Source of the DNA: Plumapathes pennacea
Lineage: Eukaryota > Cnidaria > Anthozoa > Antipatharia > Myriopathidae
Length of the DNA stretch: 64,000 bases
NCBI GenBank assembly: GCA_964036295.1
Contig: OZ038463.1
Coordinates: 11,833,274-11,897,273, forward strand
Direction of reading: 5' to 3'
Of this stretch, positions 35,662 to 45,413 are shown in pieces (the first letter of the stretch is position 1; each line of letters begins with the position of its first letter). A program made the position numbers and the translations under genes. The notes under the pieces were generated by a model that was not told the origin of the DNA, made no database searches, and was given only the letters and a program-made list of their open reading frames with translations.

Positions 35662-36754
35662 TTTGACGACATCAAACTAAATTTTTAACAGTTCGCCAAG
35701 AGATCCTATTTACTTGTACTTAATACTTTTTGCTTTTTATTATTTAACGGTTTACATCTATGTAGGCTTCCGTTCAAAGCGTAAAAAGTCATTAAAAGTC
35801 AGGTATCTTGTATACTGTGGATGCATTTTTCTGCGGACACGTTCGGATAATTAGTTCAGTACCGTAAAATCCCGCCTTGTTTCTTCAAAAATAATTTTCT
35901 TGGCGTTTTTTTGGAGGGAGTATTATTGGACATATGCGGCATGATATAACAGAAATTTTGAAATTGCTCTTTCGAAAATCCTTACATTTTTGGAACCTCA
36001 TATTGTATAACATTAAAGGCATTTCTTTAAGCAGCAGAAGACAGAATCAGCCAGGGAAATTGTTATTTATGACCAAAACCATCATAACTGTACATCACGT
36101 AAAAGGCACGCACACTCAGCGACAACAATCAAATTTTATTATTACTTTGAATCAATAGAGAATGGTCAATTTGCAACTTTTTCGGTAAAAATAATGTTTG
36201 CATGGGGTTGTTTTAGTTTGTGTTTGCTACTTCTCTTCTTCTCCGGTTCTAAAAACAGTCGCGATTTGCGTATGCTATAAGTAAGTGAGTTTTTTCCTTT
36301 TCGCTGCTGTTCCTTCTTCCCATGTTTTGTGCTTGCTTACAGCGGCTTCCTTGATTGGCGTCGGGTAGTTTACTTTCGTCAACTTAAAACCGCTCTATCC
36401 AAGTGTTCGTTACTTTCAGACACTGATGGGAGACTGCGGAGTTCCTCCTCCACAGTCTCTTTTCAAACAAGAACACGACAAGAGTGACGTAGGATGATAT
36501 GAATATGTCTAACAACCGGCAAAGAAACGGCTAGACGAAACTGAGACTATGCAGACAAGACTGAACAAATTGTTATATATCGGACGATCAGTCTTTTGCA
36601 CGAAGAACAATATTCTTAGCGGGAATGGCCATTGGACAATTAAATTGACAAAAATTCAGTAAAGGTAAAAAAAAAAATAAAGCTGTGCTTCATACGAGTG
36701 AAGTAATACGATATAAAAATGAGAAAGCACATACATATATGAACTGCGGATAGA

Positions 36755-36930
36755 GAATGACAGTGAAAATGACCTTTTCGCAGTTATGAAGCAACTTTAG
36801 CAGTTGCAAAGATAGCCCGCAAAAAAAATGGGTTTGATTCCCGTTGAAGCCCGGATCTTTTTCTGGGCTATCTTTGCAACTGCTTAAGTTCAGTAACTTC
36901 ATAAATGCAAAGGTCACTTTCATTGTCACA
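36755..36930. mobile_element. Hairpin MITE, copy in block 2
   Basis: Orthologue of 33688-33866, with the same GTTGCAAAGATAGCCCG inverted pair and AAAAAAAATGGGTT centre, diverged at scattered bases. Confidence 0.75.
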
Positions 36931-37460
36931 AGTGAAGTAAGTTGCAAAACGCAAGTGCAAGAATACTAGTTGCTTTACCTTGCCTTTATCTATTCCTGAG
37001 CTACTCATCTGAAATTACTGAGCCTTGAGGTCTGCGATAAGGCAATCTATCTGCCGGGCATTTAGTATTCATTTAGCCGTAAGCATTCTCAAAGACCTTT
37101 TAAATGAACAAAATTTGTAATCTTATCGGTTTTCACTGAGTTGACACTACAAGTAGGAAGTGGCATGTAAAATAGCTAGATTTTATTTATTACTTTGGGG
37201 CGTACCCCATGACGTACCACACGATACAGTCTGAGCTAAGTGCGAGTGTTGTAATGATGGAAGATAACAGGAATCAGTGATAAAGCACCATTACACAAAA
37301 AATTGCGTTAATATCATAACACGCTAATGTTGCTTTTATCTTATAACTGAGAGCTCTTTAGGTGGGCACTAAGTACTAACTGTGAACCCTCTACTTCCTT
37401 AGTATATGCCCCCGTAGTTAAAACCTGCGATCGAAAATCGCCCTTATTCACCAACATGTA

Positions 37461-37740
37461 GGAGGCGGCGTGGCCGAGTGGTTAGTGCGCCGGACTTGAA
37501 ATCCGGAGGTCCCAGGTTCAAGTCCCGCTCTGAATACTAACTGAATTTGTAACACGGTAGCCCCGCGTTCAAATCCTCGGCCACGTTATGTAAATAGCCA
37601 ACTGGTTAGCCTTCGACCAGTTGGGACTTTTAACAGATTTACGTTGAGTTTAAAACACGGCCACACCGGCTCTGCTGAATTACTTACCGTGTATAAACAA
37701 ATGTACTTTACTTTACATGTACTTTTAACAATACCCTTAT
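37461..37740 (+). mobile_element. tRNA-Ser-like SINE
   Basis: The head (37461-37533) resembles a tRNA with an A box TGGCCGAGTGG, an anticodon arm CCGGACTTGAAATCCGG (TGA, serine) and a B box GGTTCAAGTCC. It lacks the long variable arm of true tRNA-Ser. A non-tRNA body follows with the hairpin AGCCAACTGGTT...GACCAGTTGGGA. It lies in block 2 upstream of member 4; I see no copy at the matching place in block 1. Confidence 0.8.
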
Positions 37741-38171
37741 GTATTTGTTGTTCAACGCTGTTGTATACGAACATTCACGTATACAAGAAACTAAATACAA
37801 TTTGACAGAAAACGAGAGCGAGAGAGGGAACTTTATTCTGCACGTGCGTTTTATTCTGACAGGTCAAATATTAGGAATAGTGTCTTTTTATAACAGTATA
37901 TCCACATATCATTTTGATATGCAGATTTTCAATGAAAGACATTGTTCATAATACGCCAGCCCTCACGAGGCGGTTTTGGTACAATAAAGTGTACTTATAC
38001 TATTTATCTTTTTGAAGCAGAGTACAATTAAGAGAATTCGGTGGGAGAAATCAGTTCCGGCTCTAAACAATATGCCACTGGAACAAAAAATACTTAAATC
38101 ATGAAAACCAATAGCAGGAAGCGCAGTGACGAAGTTGATAAGATTATTTTGCCGGCGGCAATTTTTTTAGC

Positions 38172-38180
38172 ACATAAAAG
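38172..38180 (+). promoter_or_regulatory. TATA-like box of family member 4
   Basis: ACATAAAAGG about 110 bases upstream of the ATG at 38287, aligned with the corresponding sites in blocks 1 and 3. Confidence 0.45.
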
Positions 38181-38286
38181 GGGCATCTTTTGAGAACCGT
38201 GTCAGTAAAACCGAGAAACGAAGGTGATACAAACTGATCCACAGAAATTCTACTTTTAGCCAAGTGCGAATCCAGCTAGACTCAAG

Positions 38287-39242
38287 ATGAATTCCAAGCC
38301 TCTGACTGTTTTCCTTATAGCGGTATTGTTTCTGGCAGTTCTTTCTCAAAGCGACGCCTTTGGTCCAGGATGGGGATCAAAGCATGGAAGAACTCTTCGA
38401 AATCAGGTGATTGTCATGAATTTTAGTGTAGCGGGTATAGGCGGAGTAGACAAAGTGTCACCTGATCATTATGAAGTTTTGTTCCTATCATGTAACACGT
38501 CCTGAGGCTATGTTTATGTAAATTACTTTTAAACAAACTAAGAAGGCGAGAAATAAAGTAGAATGTTGTAAGAAAATATGTTTTATGTAACTAATAAATT
38601 TTCTTCTGCAGAAAACAAAACAAAAACAAAAAAGAAAAAAATGCGCCATCCCAAAAATGAAAATAACTATATCCTTTCATAGTTAATATTGCTCCGCATG
38701 AAAGAAGTTTTCGTTTCTTTTTTTAGTGTGTGGTTGTTTCAACTGTTGTAATCTAAGTGAGGTAGCTAATACTTATGCATAGATCAACATCTTGTCACCT
38801 AGTCCTGCATCTCTATCATGAACTTTTACATTGCAGTTTGTCTGTGTATATTTTTTTGCATACTTTCAATCACAGTTTTACTATCTTTTTCATTAGCCCT
38901 TCCCCAGTCATCCTTCAGTTTTCTATTTTCGCTTTTATTAGAATTATACCGTACAGGAAAGTTGACCAAATGATACTAGTTTGATATTTATACAGTTAAT
39001 CTATTTCAATTATGATGTTACGACATGATTGTATAGTAAAATTTTCCCTACAATTATTGCGAAAGTTTCAGTATTCTGAGCTCATTAGAGATCTTTTTTT
39101 TGTCAACTCTGAACAGGATTCTTCCAGTTTGGAAGCTCTCTGTCAAGCTGCACGGTCTGTTTGCAGTCAACCAGGAGTCAGACGGCGGGACGAGAAGAAA
39201 ACGCAAGAAGAAGACAAAAACCTGCCATGGAGTACAAAATAA
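38287..39242 (+). CDS. Small secreted CX6C peptide precursor, 81 aa (family member 4)
   Basis: Exons 38287-38406 and 39117-39242 (stop), phase-0 intron. Same layout as member 3: signal peptide core VFLIAVLFLAVLSQSDA, then FGPGWGSKHGRTLRNQ, then DSSSLEALCQAARSVC, QPGVRRRDEKK and a tail ending LPWSTK. Differences from member 3 are conservative or outside the two motifs (Phe29 to Trp, Ala36 to Thr, His58 to Gln, a few in the signal peptide and tail). This pattern suggests purifying selection on the cysteine block. A hAT-like composite begins 54 bases past the stop and could alter the 3' UTR. Function unknown. Confidence 0.82.
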
Positions 39243-39702
39243 TTTGACGACATCAAACTAAATATTTAAGAGTTAGCTAGGAGATCCTATGTATTCAGGG
39301 GCGGATCCAGGGTAGTTTCCTTAGTTTCCGGAAACTACCTGAATTTTGGGGAAAAACTAAAAAATACAAAATAAATTGACAAATGACTGAGTCGTTTCTT
39401 GTTTCCACTGAGTACCGGAATCCAATTCACGCCATTTCCAGTACCTTGCGTCCCGCGCTCCGCGTTTATTCGTGTCATTGGACGGCAAAAATGCGCTTCT
39501 CTTCGGTTTCTATGCATGGAGAACCGCGGGGAGGGGACCCATGGGAGGAAACTACTGAAGCAATATTCGGAAACACCCCAAACTCGCCTCTCATTGGCCG
39601 GAAACACCCCAAGCTTGCCTCTCATTGGCCGGAAACTACCTTGGAAACTACCTGACAAAGTATAAAAGGGGCAGGCTACCCCAGTGAGGTCCTCTGTTCC
39701 GT

Positions 39703-40143
39703 TTGAGTGATTTTGAACCCGTGAACAGTATTATACAGTGCGGTTTATCGAACACGGCATTGAATCAAGACAACAGGCCGCGTGGAGAACCTATTTTTCG
39801 AAAGGAGGATTGTTCTCTCTTTGATACTGGTGTGGTATTTAGCGGTGTTAGTTCTTTTTCCGATCTCCAGAAGTTAGAGTACATCGAGAGCGTTTGGAGC
39901 CCACGCGGCGATCCCCTCTTTCAATTCCCTTCGTCGATCGAGAGTGGCGGAAAATCTCGCAAGTTCCAACTAGTCTGGCTGCAACAGTATCCTTGGCTGG
40001 CTTATTCTAAGTACCTGGATGGCGCATTTTGTTTACATTGTGTTCTATTTGGCCGAAATGCGAACAATGTGGGCAAGTTGGTGAAATCGCCGCTAACGTT
40101 TTGGACAAGCGCCACCGGCCGATTCAAGAAACACTGTCATTAA
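39703..40143 (+). pseudogene. hAT transposase-type TTF zinc-finger fragment
   Basis: A 146-codon frame whose second half, from about residue 88, reads KSRKFQLVWLQQYPWLAYSK, then YLDGAFCLHCVLFG, then SPLTFWTSATGRFKKHC. This is the C-H/C layout of the TTF zinc finger found in hAT/ZMYM1-like transposases. It stops at a TAA where the family continues into the catalytic region; decayed remnants (LAMDNFVKVMKRRAVPV-like) follow. Truncated, with no RNase-H-like core. Confidence 0.7.
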
Positions 40144-40330
40144 TACGAGAACCACAATTACGCAGTCCTTGCCATGGATAACTTCGTGAAAGTTATGAAA
40201 CGCCGGGCTGTCCCAGTCGATCAGCAGCTCGACAACTTGATGCAGCACTAGCAAATTTACAAGAATCGCAAGATCCTATCGCCACTGTTCAAGACTATGA
40301 TTTTCTGAGTGTTATGACGCTCTCAACTCA

Positions 40331-40620
40331 ATGGAGTCTTGCAAATCTCTCGGTCCGGATGGTTTGCCTGCTGAGTTTTATTTAAGATTCTGGGGTCACC
40401 TAGGGCCTGACCTTGTCAACACGCTGAATTATAGCTATGACAAAGGCGAGCTCTCTGTAACACAGCGCCGAGCGGTTCTCCGACTTTTGTTTAAGAAGGA
40501 CAATTCGGAATTGCTGAAAAATTGGCGGCCAATCTCTTTGCTGAATGTGGACTAGATAGCCACAAAAAGTTTAGCAAACAGATTGCGCTCGGTTATCCAG
40601 CATGTGGTCTCGGAAGATCA
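40331..40620 (+). pseudogene. LINE reverse-transcriptase fragment inside the hAT-like element
   Basis: Reads CKSLGPDGLPAEFYLRFWG and KNWRPISLLNVD, the start-of-RT motifs (KSPGPDG and WRPISLLN) of non-LTR retrotransposons, up to a TAG at 40553-40555. The frame resumes with IATKSLANRLRSVI in the same register. No YxDD motif is present, so it is a fragment of about 90 codons. Confidence 0.75.
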
Positions 40621-41170
40621 AACATGCGGGATACCTGACCGCAGCATTCACGAAATCACCTTCATTCAATTTTGTTTCTCGCCCCTTCGTCAAAAATTGC
40701 AGGAAATGGCGTTTCTGGCCTCCTAGATTTTAAATTTCCCCGGGGGAGCATGCCCCCGGACCCCCCTAGCATACTCGCGCCTTCGGCGCTCAATTTCGGA
40801 AACTACCCACTAAAAATGCTGGATCCGCCCCTGGTATTTGTAATTAAAATATTTTTCGCTTAATACATATTACTTGACGGTTTACATCTATCCAGGCTTC
40901 CGTTCAAAGAGTGAACCTGTTAAGCCGGTCATTAAAAATCAAGTATCTATTCGCGCCCTGCAATAGATTAGGAGCGACAAACGTCGGGTATTGGCGTGTG
41001 ACCACGTGGACACGATATTTGCAGTTCATATGTACAGTGAATGATTAATGAAGTTCAATTAAGAACACAACAAGAGTGACAGGACGATATGGATGTGTCT
41101 GCTGTGAACAACCGGCAAAAAAACGGCTAGACGAAACTGAGACTATGCAGGCAAAACTGAATAAATTATT

Positions 41171-41360
41171 TTAGTATATACCACACAAGTGAATAGTGCT
41201 TTTCGCGCGCTCCGATTGGCTCCTCAATATCAAGTACTATTCACCTCCCGGCGGCTTCCGGTAAAACAAAATGGCGCGCGAATCCAATTTTTGCCCACTT
41301 TTGTCGGAAATAAAATAGCTATTTGGGAGTTGGCTATTAAACTTGTGTGGTATATACTAA
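41171..41360. mobile_element. MITE with TTAGTATATACCACACAAG termini (copy 2)
   Basis: Same family as 21209-21406: identical termini and a body sharing CTCCCGGCGGCTTCCGGTAA and ATAGCTATTTGGGAGTTGGC. Confidence 0.85.
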
Positions 41361-41467
41361 AACAATTATTTGCCGAAGTGGAGGTGAATAGCGGTGGATA
41401 TTTACCGAGCCGTTTCGGCGAGGTAAATATCCACCGCCCTTCACCTCCACTTTGGCGAATAATTGTT
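41361..41467. repeat. Long hairpin directly adjoining the 41.2-kb MITE
   Basis: Arms of about 45 bases starting AACAATTATTTGCCGAAGTG and their inverse ending TTTGGCGAATAATTGTT surround a 15-base loop. The hairpin abuts the MITE with no spacer and is absent at the GPI-intron copy, so it may be a nested or separate element. Confidence 0.75.
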
Positions 41468-41833
41468 AAATATATCGGACGATCAGTCTTTTGCACGAAG
41501 AACAGTATTCTTTTTTTATTATACCCATGCATGCACATAGAATTTTCATATACAGATTTTCATGAACGACGTTGTTCATAATACGCCAGCTCTCACGAGG
41601 CGGTTTTGGTACAATAAAGTGTACTTAGTATATATTTTTGGAAGCAGAGTACAGCAGCAGCATTAAAAGAGTTCGGTGGGAGAAATCAGTTCCGGCTGTC
41701 AACTATGAGCCATCGGAACAAAAAGAAAAAAAAAAAAAAAAAAAAAAACTTGAATCATAACTACCAAATAACAGGAAGCACAGTGAAAAAGTTGATAAGA
41801 TCTACATCATTTTGCTGGCGGCAATTTTTTTAG

Positions 41834-41843
41834 TATATAAAAG
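41834..41843 (+). promoter_or_regulatory. TATA box of the decayed peptide copy
   Basis: TATATAAAAG is the best TATA match of the three blocks, yet it precedes the broken gene. The downstream GAGAACCGTGTCAGTAAAAC is also kept. Confidence 0.45.
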
Positions 41844-41946
41844 GGTCATCTATAGAGAACCGTGTCAGTAAAACCGAGAAACGAAGGTGATACGAATTGA
41901 TCAGAAATTCTACTTTTCGTCAAACCCGAATCCAACAAGACTCAAA

Positions 41947-42820
41947 ATAAATTCCAAGATGCTGACTGTTTTCCTTGTTGTAGCGGTTTTGTTTCTGGCA
42001 GTTCTTTCTCAAAGCGACGCCTTTGCTCCGGGATAGTCATCAGCATGGGAGAACTCTTCGAAATCAGGTGATTGTCATGCGTTTCAGAGTCGATAGGCAG
42101 AATGGAGAAAATTTTGCCTGATCATCAGGAATTTTGTACCATCATGTAACATGTCCTGTTAATATTTTTAAACAAACTAAGAAGGTGAGAAATAAATTGA
42201 TGTGTCGTCAGGAAATATGATTTATATAACTAAATATCTCTTGCTGAAAAAAATGTGCGTCATCCCACAAATGAAAATAACTAGTAACCTTTCATTAGTT
42301 AATATTGCTCCGCTTGAAAGAGGTTCATCTCCTTGAGTGTGTGGTTGTTTCAACTTATAATCTAAGTGCAGGTTGCTAAAACTTATGCATGTATCTTGTC
42401 ACCTCGCCCTGCAACTCTCCATTTACATCGCAGTTTGTCTGTTTATTTTTTTGCATACTTTAATTTCAAAACTTACACTGTTTTACCAACAGTCTTTTTC
42501 ACTCATTCTTCAGTTTCCTATTTTCGCTCTTACTAGAGACATCATACAAGGAAAGTTGACCAAGTGATCAGTACTTGATTGATAAGTTTATCCACTGATT
42601 TCAACTCTCGCCACATCATTTTCCTACAATTATTGAGAAAGTTTCAGTATTCTGAGCTCATTAGAGTTTTTTTTTCTCATGTCAACTTTGAATAGGATTC
42701 TTCCAGTTTGGAAGCCCTCTGTCAAGCTGCAAGGTCTGTTTGTAGTCATCCAGGAGTCGACGGCGGGACGAGAAGAAAATGGAAGAACAAGACTAAAGCC
42801 TGGCATAGAGTACACAATAA
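41947..42820 (+). pseudogene. Decayed copy of the CX6C peptide gene (block 3)
   Basis: Exon 1 aligns to 41947-42067 and exon 2 to 42696-42820, with GT and AG sites still present. Three independent lesions are visible: the start codon is ATA (41947-41949) instead of ATG; exon 1 has a premature TAG plus a small indel just after the FAPG module; and exon 2 has lost one base after the CX6C block, shifting the tail frame. An in-frame ATG at 41959 would restore initiation but not bypass the TAG. The SLEALC...C segment itself is intact. Interpreted as a pseudogene arising after block duplication. Confidence 0.8.
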
Positions 42821-43604
42821 TTCGACGACATCAAACTAAATTTTTAACAGTTCGCCAAGAGATCCTATTTACTTGTACTTAATACTTTTCGCTTATATAT
42901 TACTTGACGGTTTACATCTATGTAGGCTTCCGCGCTCAAAGCGTGATATCCTGTTAAGCTGGTCATTAAAAGTCAGGTATCTATACTGTGGATGCGTTTT
43001 TCTGACACTTTCGGATACGTTCAGTACCGTAAAATCCCGCCTTGTTTGTTTAAAAATAATTTCTCTTGGCGTTTTCTTGGAGGTAGTATTATTGGACATA
43101 GGTCGCATGATATAACAGAAATTTTGAAAGTGCTCTTTCGAAAATCCTTAAATTTTGGAACCCAATATTGTATAACTTTAGGGGCACTTTCTTCAAGCAG
43201 CAGAAGACGGAATCAGAGAAATTGTTGTTTATGACCAAAACCATCACAAATTGTATATCACGAAAAACTGCACAAACATCATCCTCGGAGACCCAGGGGC
43301 AGATCGTGGGGTGGCGGTGAAAAGAACGGCGGGCAAAAAGCGGCGGAGGGGGAGGGGGAGGGGGGAGAAACGAAGAGGAGGAAAAGAGCCCCTGGGAACA
43401 CAGTCTGTTCAGACCAGTATTGAAGGCGTGAGACAGGCGCGCCGCCGATTGGGCGAAAAAATTTATCAATTGTATTTTTTCGCCCAATCAGCGATTGTCG
43501 TCAAATGCCGCCTGTCAAAAGTCCATCAAAAGATTAAAAGATTAAGCGCGTTTACGTTTCGTTCGGCAAGATGGGAGAAGCTATTAAATTTTCTGTGTGA
43601 TTAT

Positions 43605-43976
43605 TTCCAAATGTCAAGGAGTTGAAAGCCGAGCAGAAATTGATCGTGGAGAATGTTGTGAAGGGAAGAGATGTGTTTGGAAAGCTGCCAACGGGATTTG
43701 GCAAGAGTTTGACCTTTCAAGTTTTGCCAGTCGTTGCGAAAGCGATGAATGCTGCGGGCCAGAACTTCCCCGCTTCTCCGCTGGTCGTTGTTCTGTCTCC
43801 TCTGTCGTCGATCATACAAGACCAGGTCGCATACCTTTGATCAATTGGTTTCAAAGCTGCGTTTGTGGGGGAGAACGCAGACGAAGACTGACGTATCCTT
43901 GAAGGAAAAGGACGCTTCGACTTCTTGTACGGTCCTGAAACGTTTGTCGGCAACCAAAAGTACCGTGAAATTACGA
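43605..43976 (+). pseudogene. RecQ-like DNA helicase fragment in the left arm and centre of the element
   Basis: The plus frame reads GRDVFGKLPTGFGKSLTFQ (Walker A, GFGKS type) and VVVLSPLSSIIQDQVAYL (motif Ia region), then a TGA. Helicase-like residues (IGFKAAFVGENADED) follow in the same register. Only the N-terminal part of the helicase core is present, so it is not a functional enzyme. It probably derives from a RecQ-like gene amplified by mobile elements. Confidence 0.75.
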
Positions 43977-44150
43977 CCAGCGGAGAAGCGGGGAAGTTCT
44001 GGCCAGCAGCATTCATCGCTTTCGCAACGACTGGCAAAACTTGAAAGGTCAAACTCTTGCCAAATCCCGTTGGCAGCTTTCCAAACACATCTCTTCCCTT
44101 CACAACATTCTCCACGATCAATTTCTGCTCGATCGGCTTTCAACTCCTTG
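43977..44150 (-). pseudogene. RecQ-like fragment, inverted copy in the right arm
   Basis: On the minus strand the same GRDVFGKLPTGFGKSLTFQ block is present, ending at the inverted-repeat junction near 43977 after ASPLV. It is a mirror copy of the left-arm fragment. Confidence 0.75.
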
Positions 44151-45264
44151 ACATTTGAAAATAATCACACAGAAACTTTAATAGCTTCTTCCATCTTGCC
44201 GAACGAAATGTAAACGCGCTTAATCTTTTAATTTTTTGATGGACTTTTGACAGGCGGCATTTGACGACAATCGCTGATTGGGCGAAAAAATACAATTGAT
44301 AAATTTTTTCGCCAATCGGCGGCGCGCCTGTCTCACGCCTTCAATACTGGTCTGAACAGACTGTGTTCCCAGGGGCTCTTTTCCTCCTCTTCGTTTCTCC
44401 CCCCTCCCCCTCCCCCTCCGCCGCTTTTTGCCCGCCGTTCTTTTCACCGCCGCCCCACGATCTGCCCCTGGGTCTCCGAGGATGCACAAACATCGAATAA
44501 TATATTATTTTAATCAATAGAGAGTGGTCAATTTTTCATTTTTTTAGTAAAATTTACTTTTGCGGTTGTTTTAGTTTGTATTTGCTACGTTTGTGCCCAT
44601 AATTAATTGTTAATAGTGTTTTTCTCCTTTTCAAACTGCTGTTACTTATTTTAAAAAAAACATGTCTTGTGTTTGCTTAGACTTCTTGATTGGCGCTGTA
44701 TATTTACTTAGTAGTCAACTTAAAACCGCTCTATCTAAGTGCTCGTTGCTTTTAGACACTGATGGGAGACTGCAGAGTGCCTCCTCCAGTCTTTTCTGAA
44801 GCGCGACTAGACGCGAGAAAACTCCGGTATTTTAAGCCCGACGCGAGAAAGCTGGGCACGAGTGCTGAGCGTGAGCGCGTGCAAGTCCTCGCGCCCCCAT
44901 CTTTCCTCGCGCGCCCGCCAATCGAGGACAAGCGACTGGGGACGCGGCAGACTGCAGCGTACGTCGGATGTCGTCGCGTAACCACGTGGGCACGATTTGC
45001 AGTTCAGACGATATCGGACGACCAGTCTTTTGCACGAAGAACTATATTCTTAGCGGGAATGGGTATTGAACAATCGAAAAATATTCCGGTTTGATACGGA
45101 AGCGCCATTTGTCATCAATCAGCGGTGTAGACAGCTGTGCTGTAAGGTAACCTGAAAAGGGAACCACGGGAGCTACGGAAAATATGAATCCGTAATTAGC
45201 TTTTCGCATGTTGCCAATGGTACAAGTTCCTCGTGAAAATCTAAAGAAGGGATGCAAAAATGTT

Positions 45265-45271
45265 TATATAA
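45265..45271 (+). promoter_or_regulatory. Possible TATA box of the dual-CRD gene
   Basis: TATATAA about 145 bases before the start codon at 45414. Weak support. Confidence 0.25.
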
Positions 45272-45413
45272 CAACTGACAATTGGTCGTCCCTGCTTGAT
45301 TGACCACGCATGTCCTTCACAAGACTTATGCTTTGAGCTCTTCGTCACAGAATGGTAAATAGTTCTCGAAGTTTCATAGTTCAAAGCAGTCAAACATTTA
45401 ACTTGACCCGAAA

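Larger units (their letters stand above)
33594..36660. repeat. Tandem duplication block 1 (contains family member 3)
   Basis: Begins with a segment (GCTGTGCTTCATACGAGTG) repeated at about 36690, and ends with GGACGATCAGTCTTTTGCAC, also found near 41480 and 45010. Promoter, both exons and 3' flank of the peptide gene are collinear with block 2 and block 3. Boundaries are approximate. Confidence 0.75.
39296..40833 (+). mobile_element. hAT-like composite element with CAGGGGCGGATCCAG termini
   Basis: The two ends are CAGGGGCGGATCCAG and its inverse, typical of hAT elements. GTATT flanks both sides (39291-39295 and 40834-40838). Inside are GGAAACTACC words, a TTF zinc-finger coding remnant, and a LINE reverse-transcriptase fragment. 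Blocks 1 and 3 show the uninterrupted site, so insertion followed duplication. hAT insertions usually give 8-bp duplications; only five bases match here. Confidence 0.8.
36661..41540. repeat. Tandem duplication block 2 (contains family member 4)
   Basis: Collinear with block 1 but enlarged by a SINE (37461-37740) and a 1.5-kb hAT-like composite (39296-40833). It shares with block 3 the stretch TTCATAATACGCCAGC...CACGAGGCGG (37950 and 41576). Boundaries are approximate. Confidence 0.75.
43270..44494. mobile_element. Inverted-repeat (MULE-like) element with captured RecQ-like fragments, with its target duplication
   Basis: The element runs 43281-44483 (1203 bp). Its arms, about 508 bases each (43281-43788 and inverted 43977-44483), start ATCCTCGGAGACCCAGGGGC and are nearly identical. 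An exact 11-bp direct repeat GCACAAACATC flanks it (43270-43280 and 44484-44494). Mutator-like elements make 9-11 bp duplications and can have long terminal inverted repeats, so MULE-like is my best class. The uninterrupted site in block 1 supports recent insertion. Confidence 0.8.
41541..45080. repeat. Tandem duplication block 3 (contains the decayed member)
   Basis: Collinear with block 1 from the proximal promoter to ATATTCTTAGCGGGAATGG near 45045, interrupted by the 43281-44483 element and by an unrelated GC-rich stretch at about 44800-44950. Boundaries are approximate. Confidence 0.7.

Noticed and set aside
37461-37533. Functional tRNA-Ser(TGA) gene
   Set aside because: A and B boxes and the anticodon arm are good, but the long variable arm required for tRNA-Ser is missing and SINE-type body sequence follows directly.
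43597-44213. Working RecQ-like helicase gene
   Set aside because: Only the N-terminal helicase motifs are present, duplicated in inverted orientation, with stops; it lies within a transposon.
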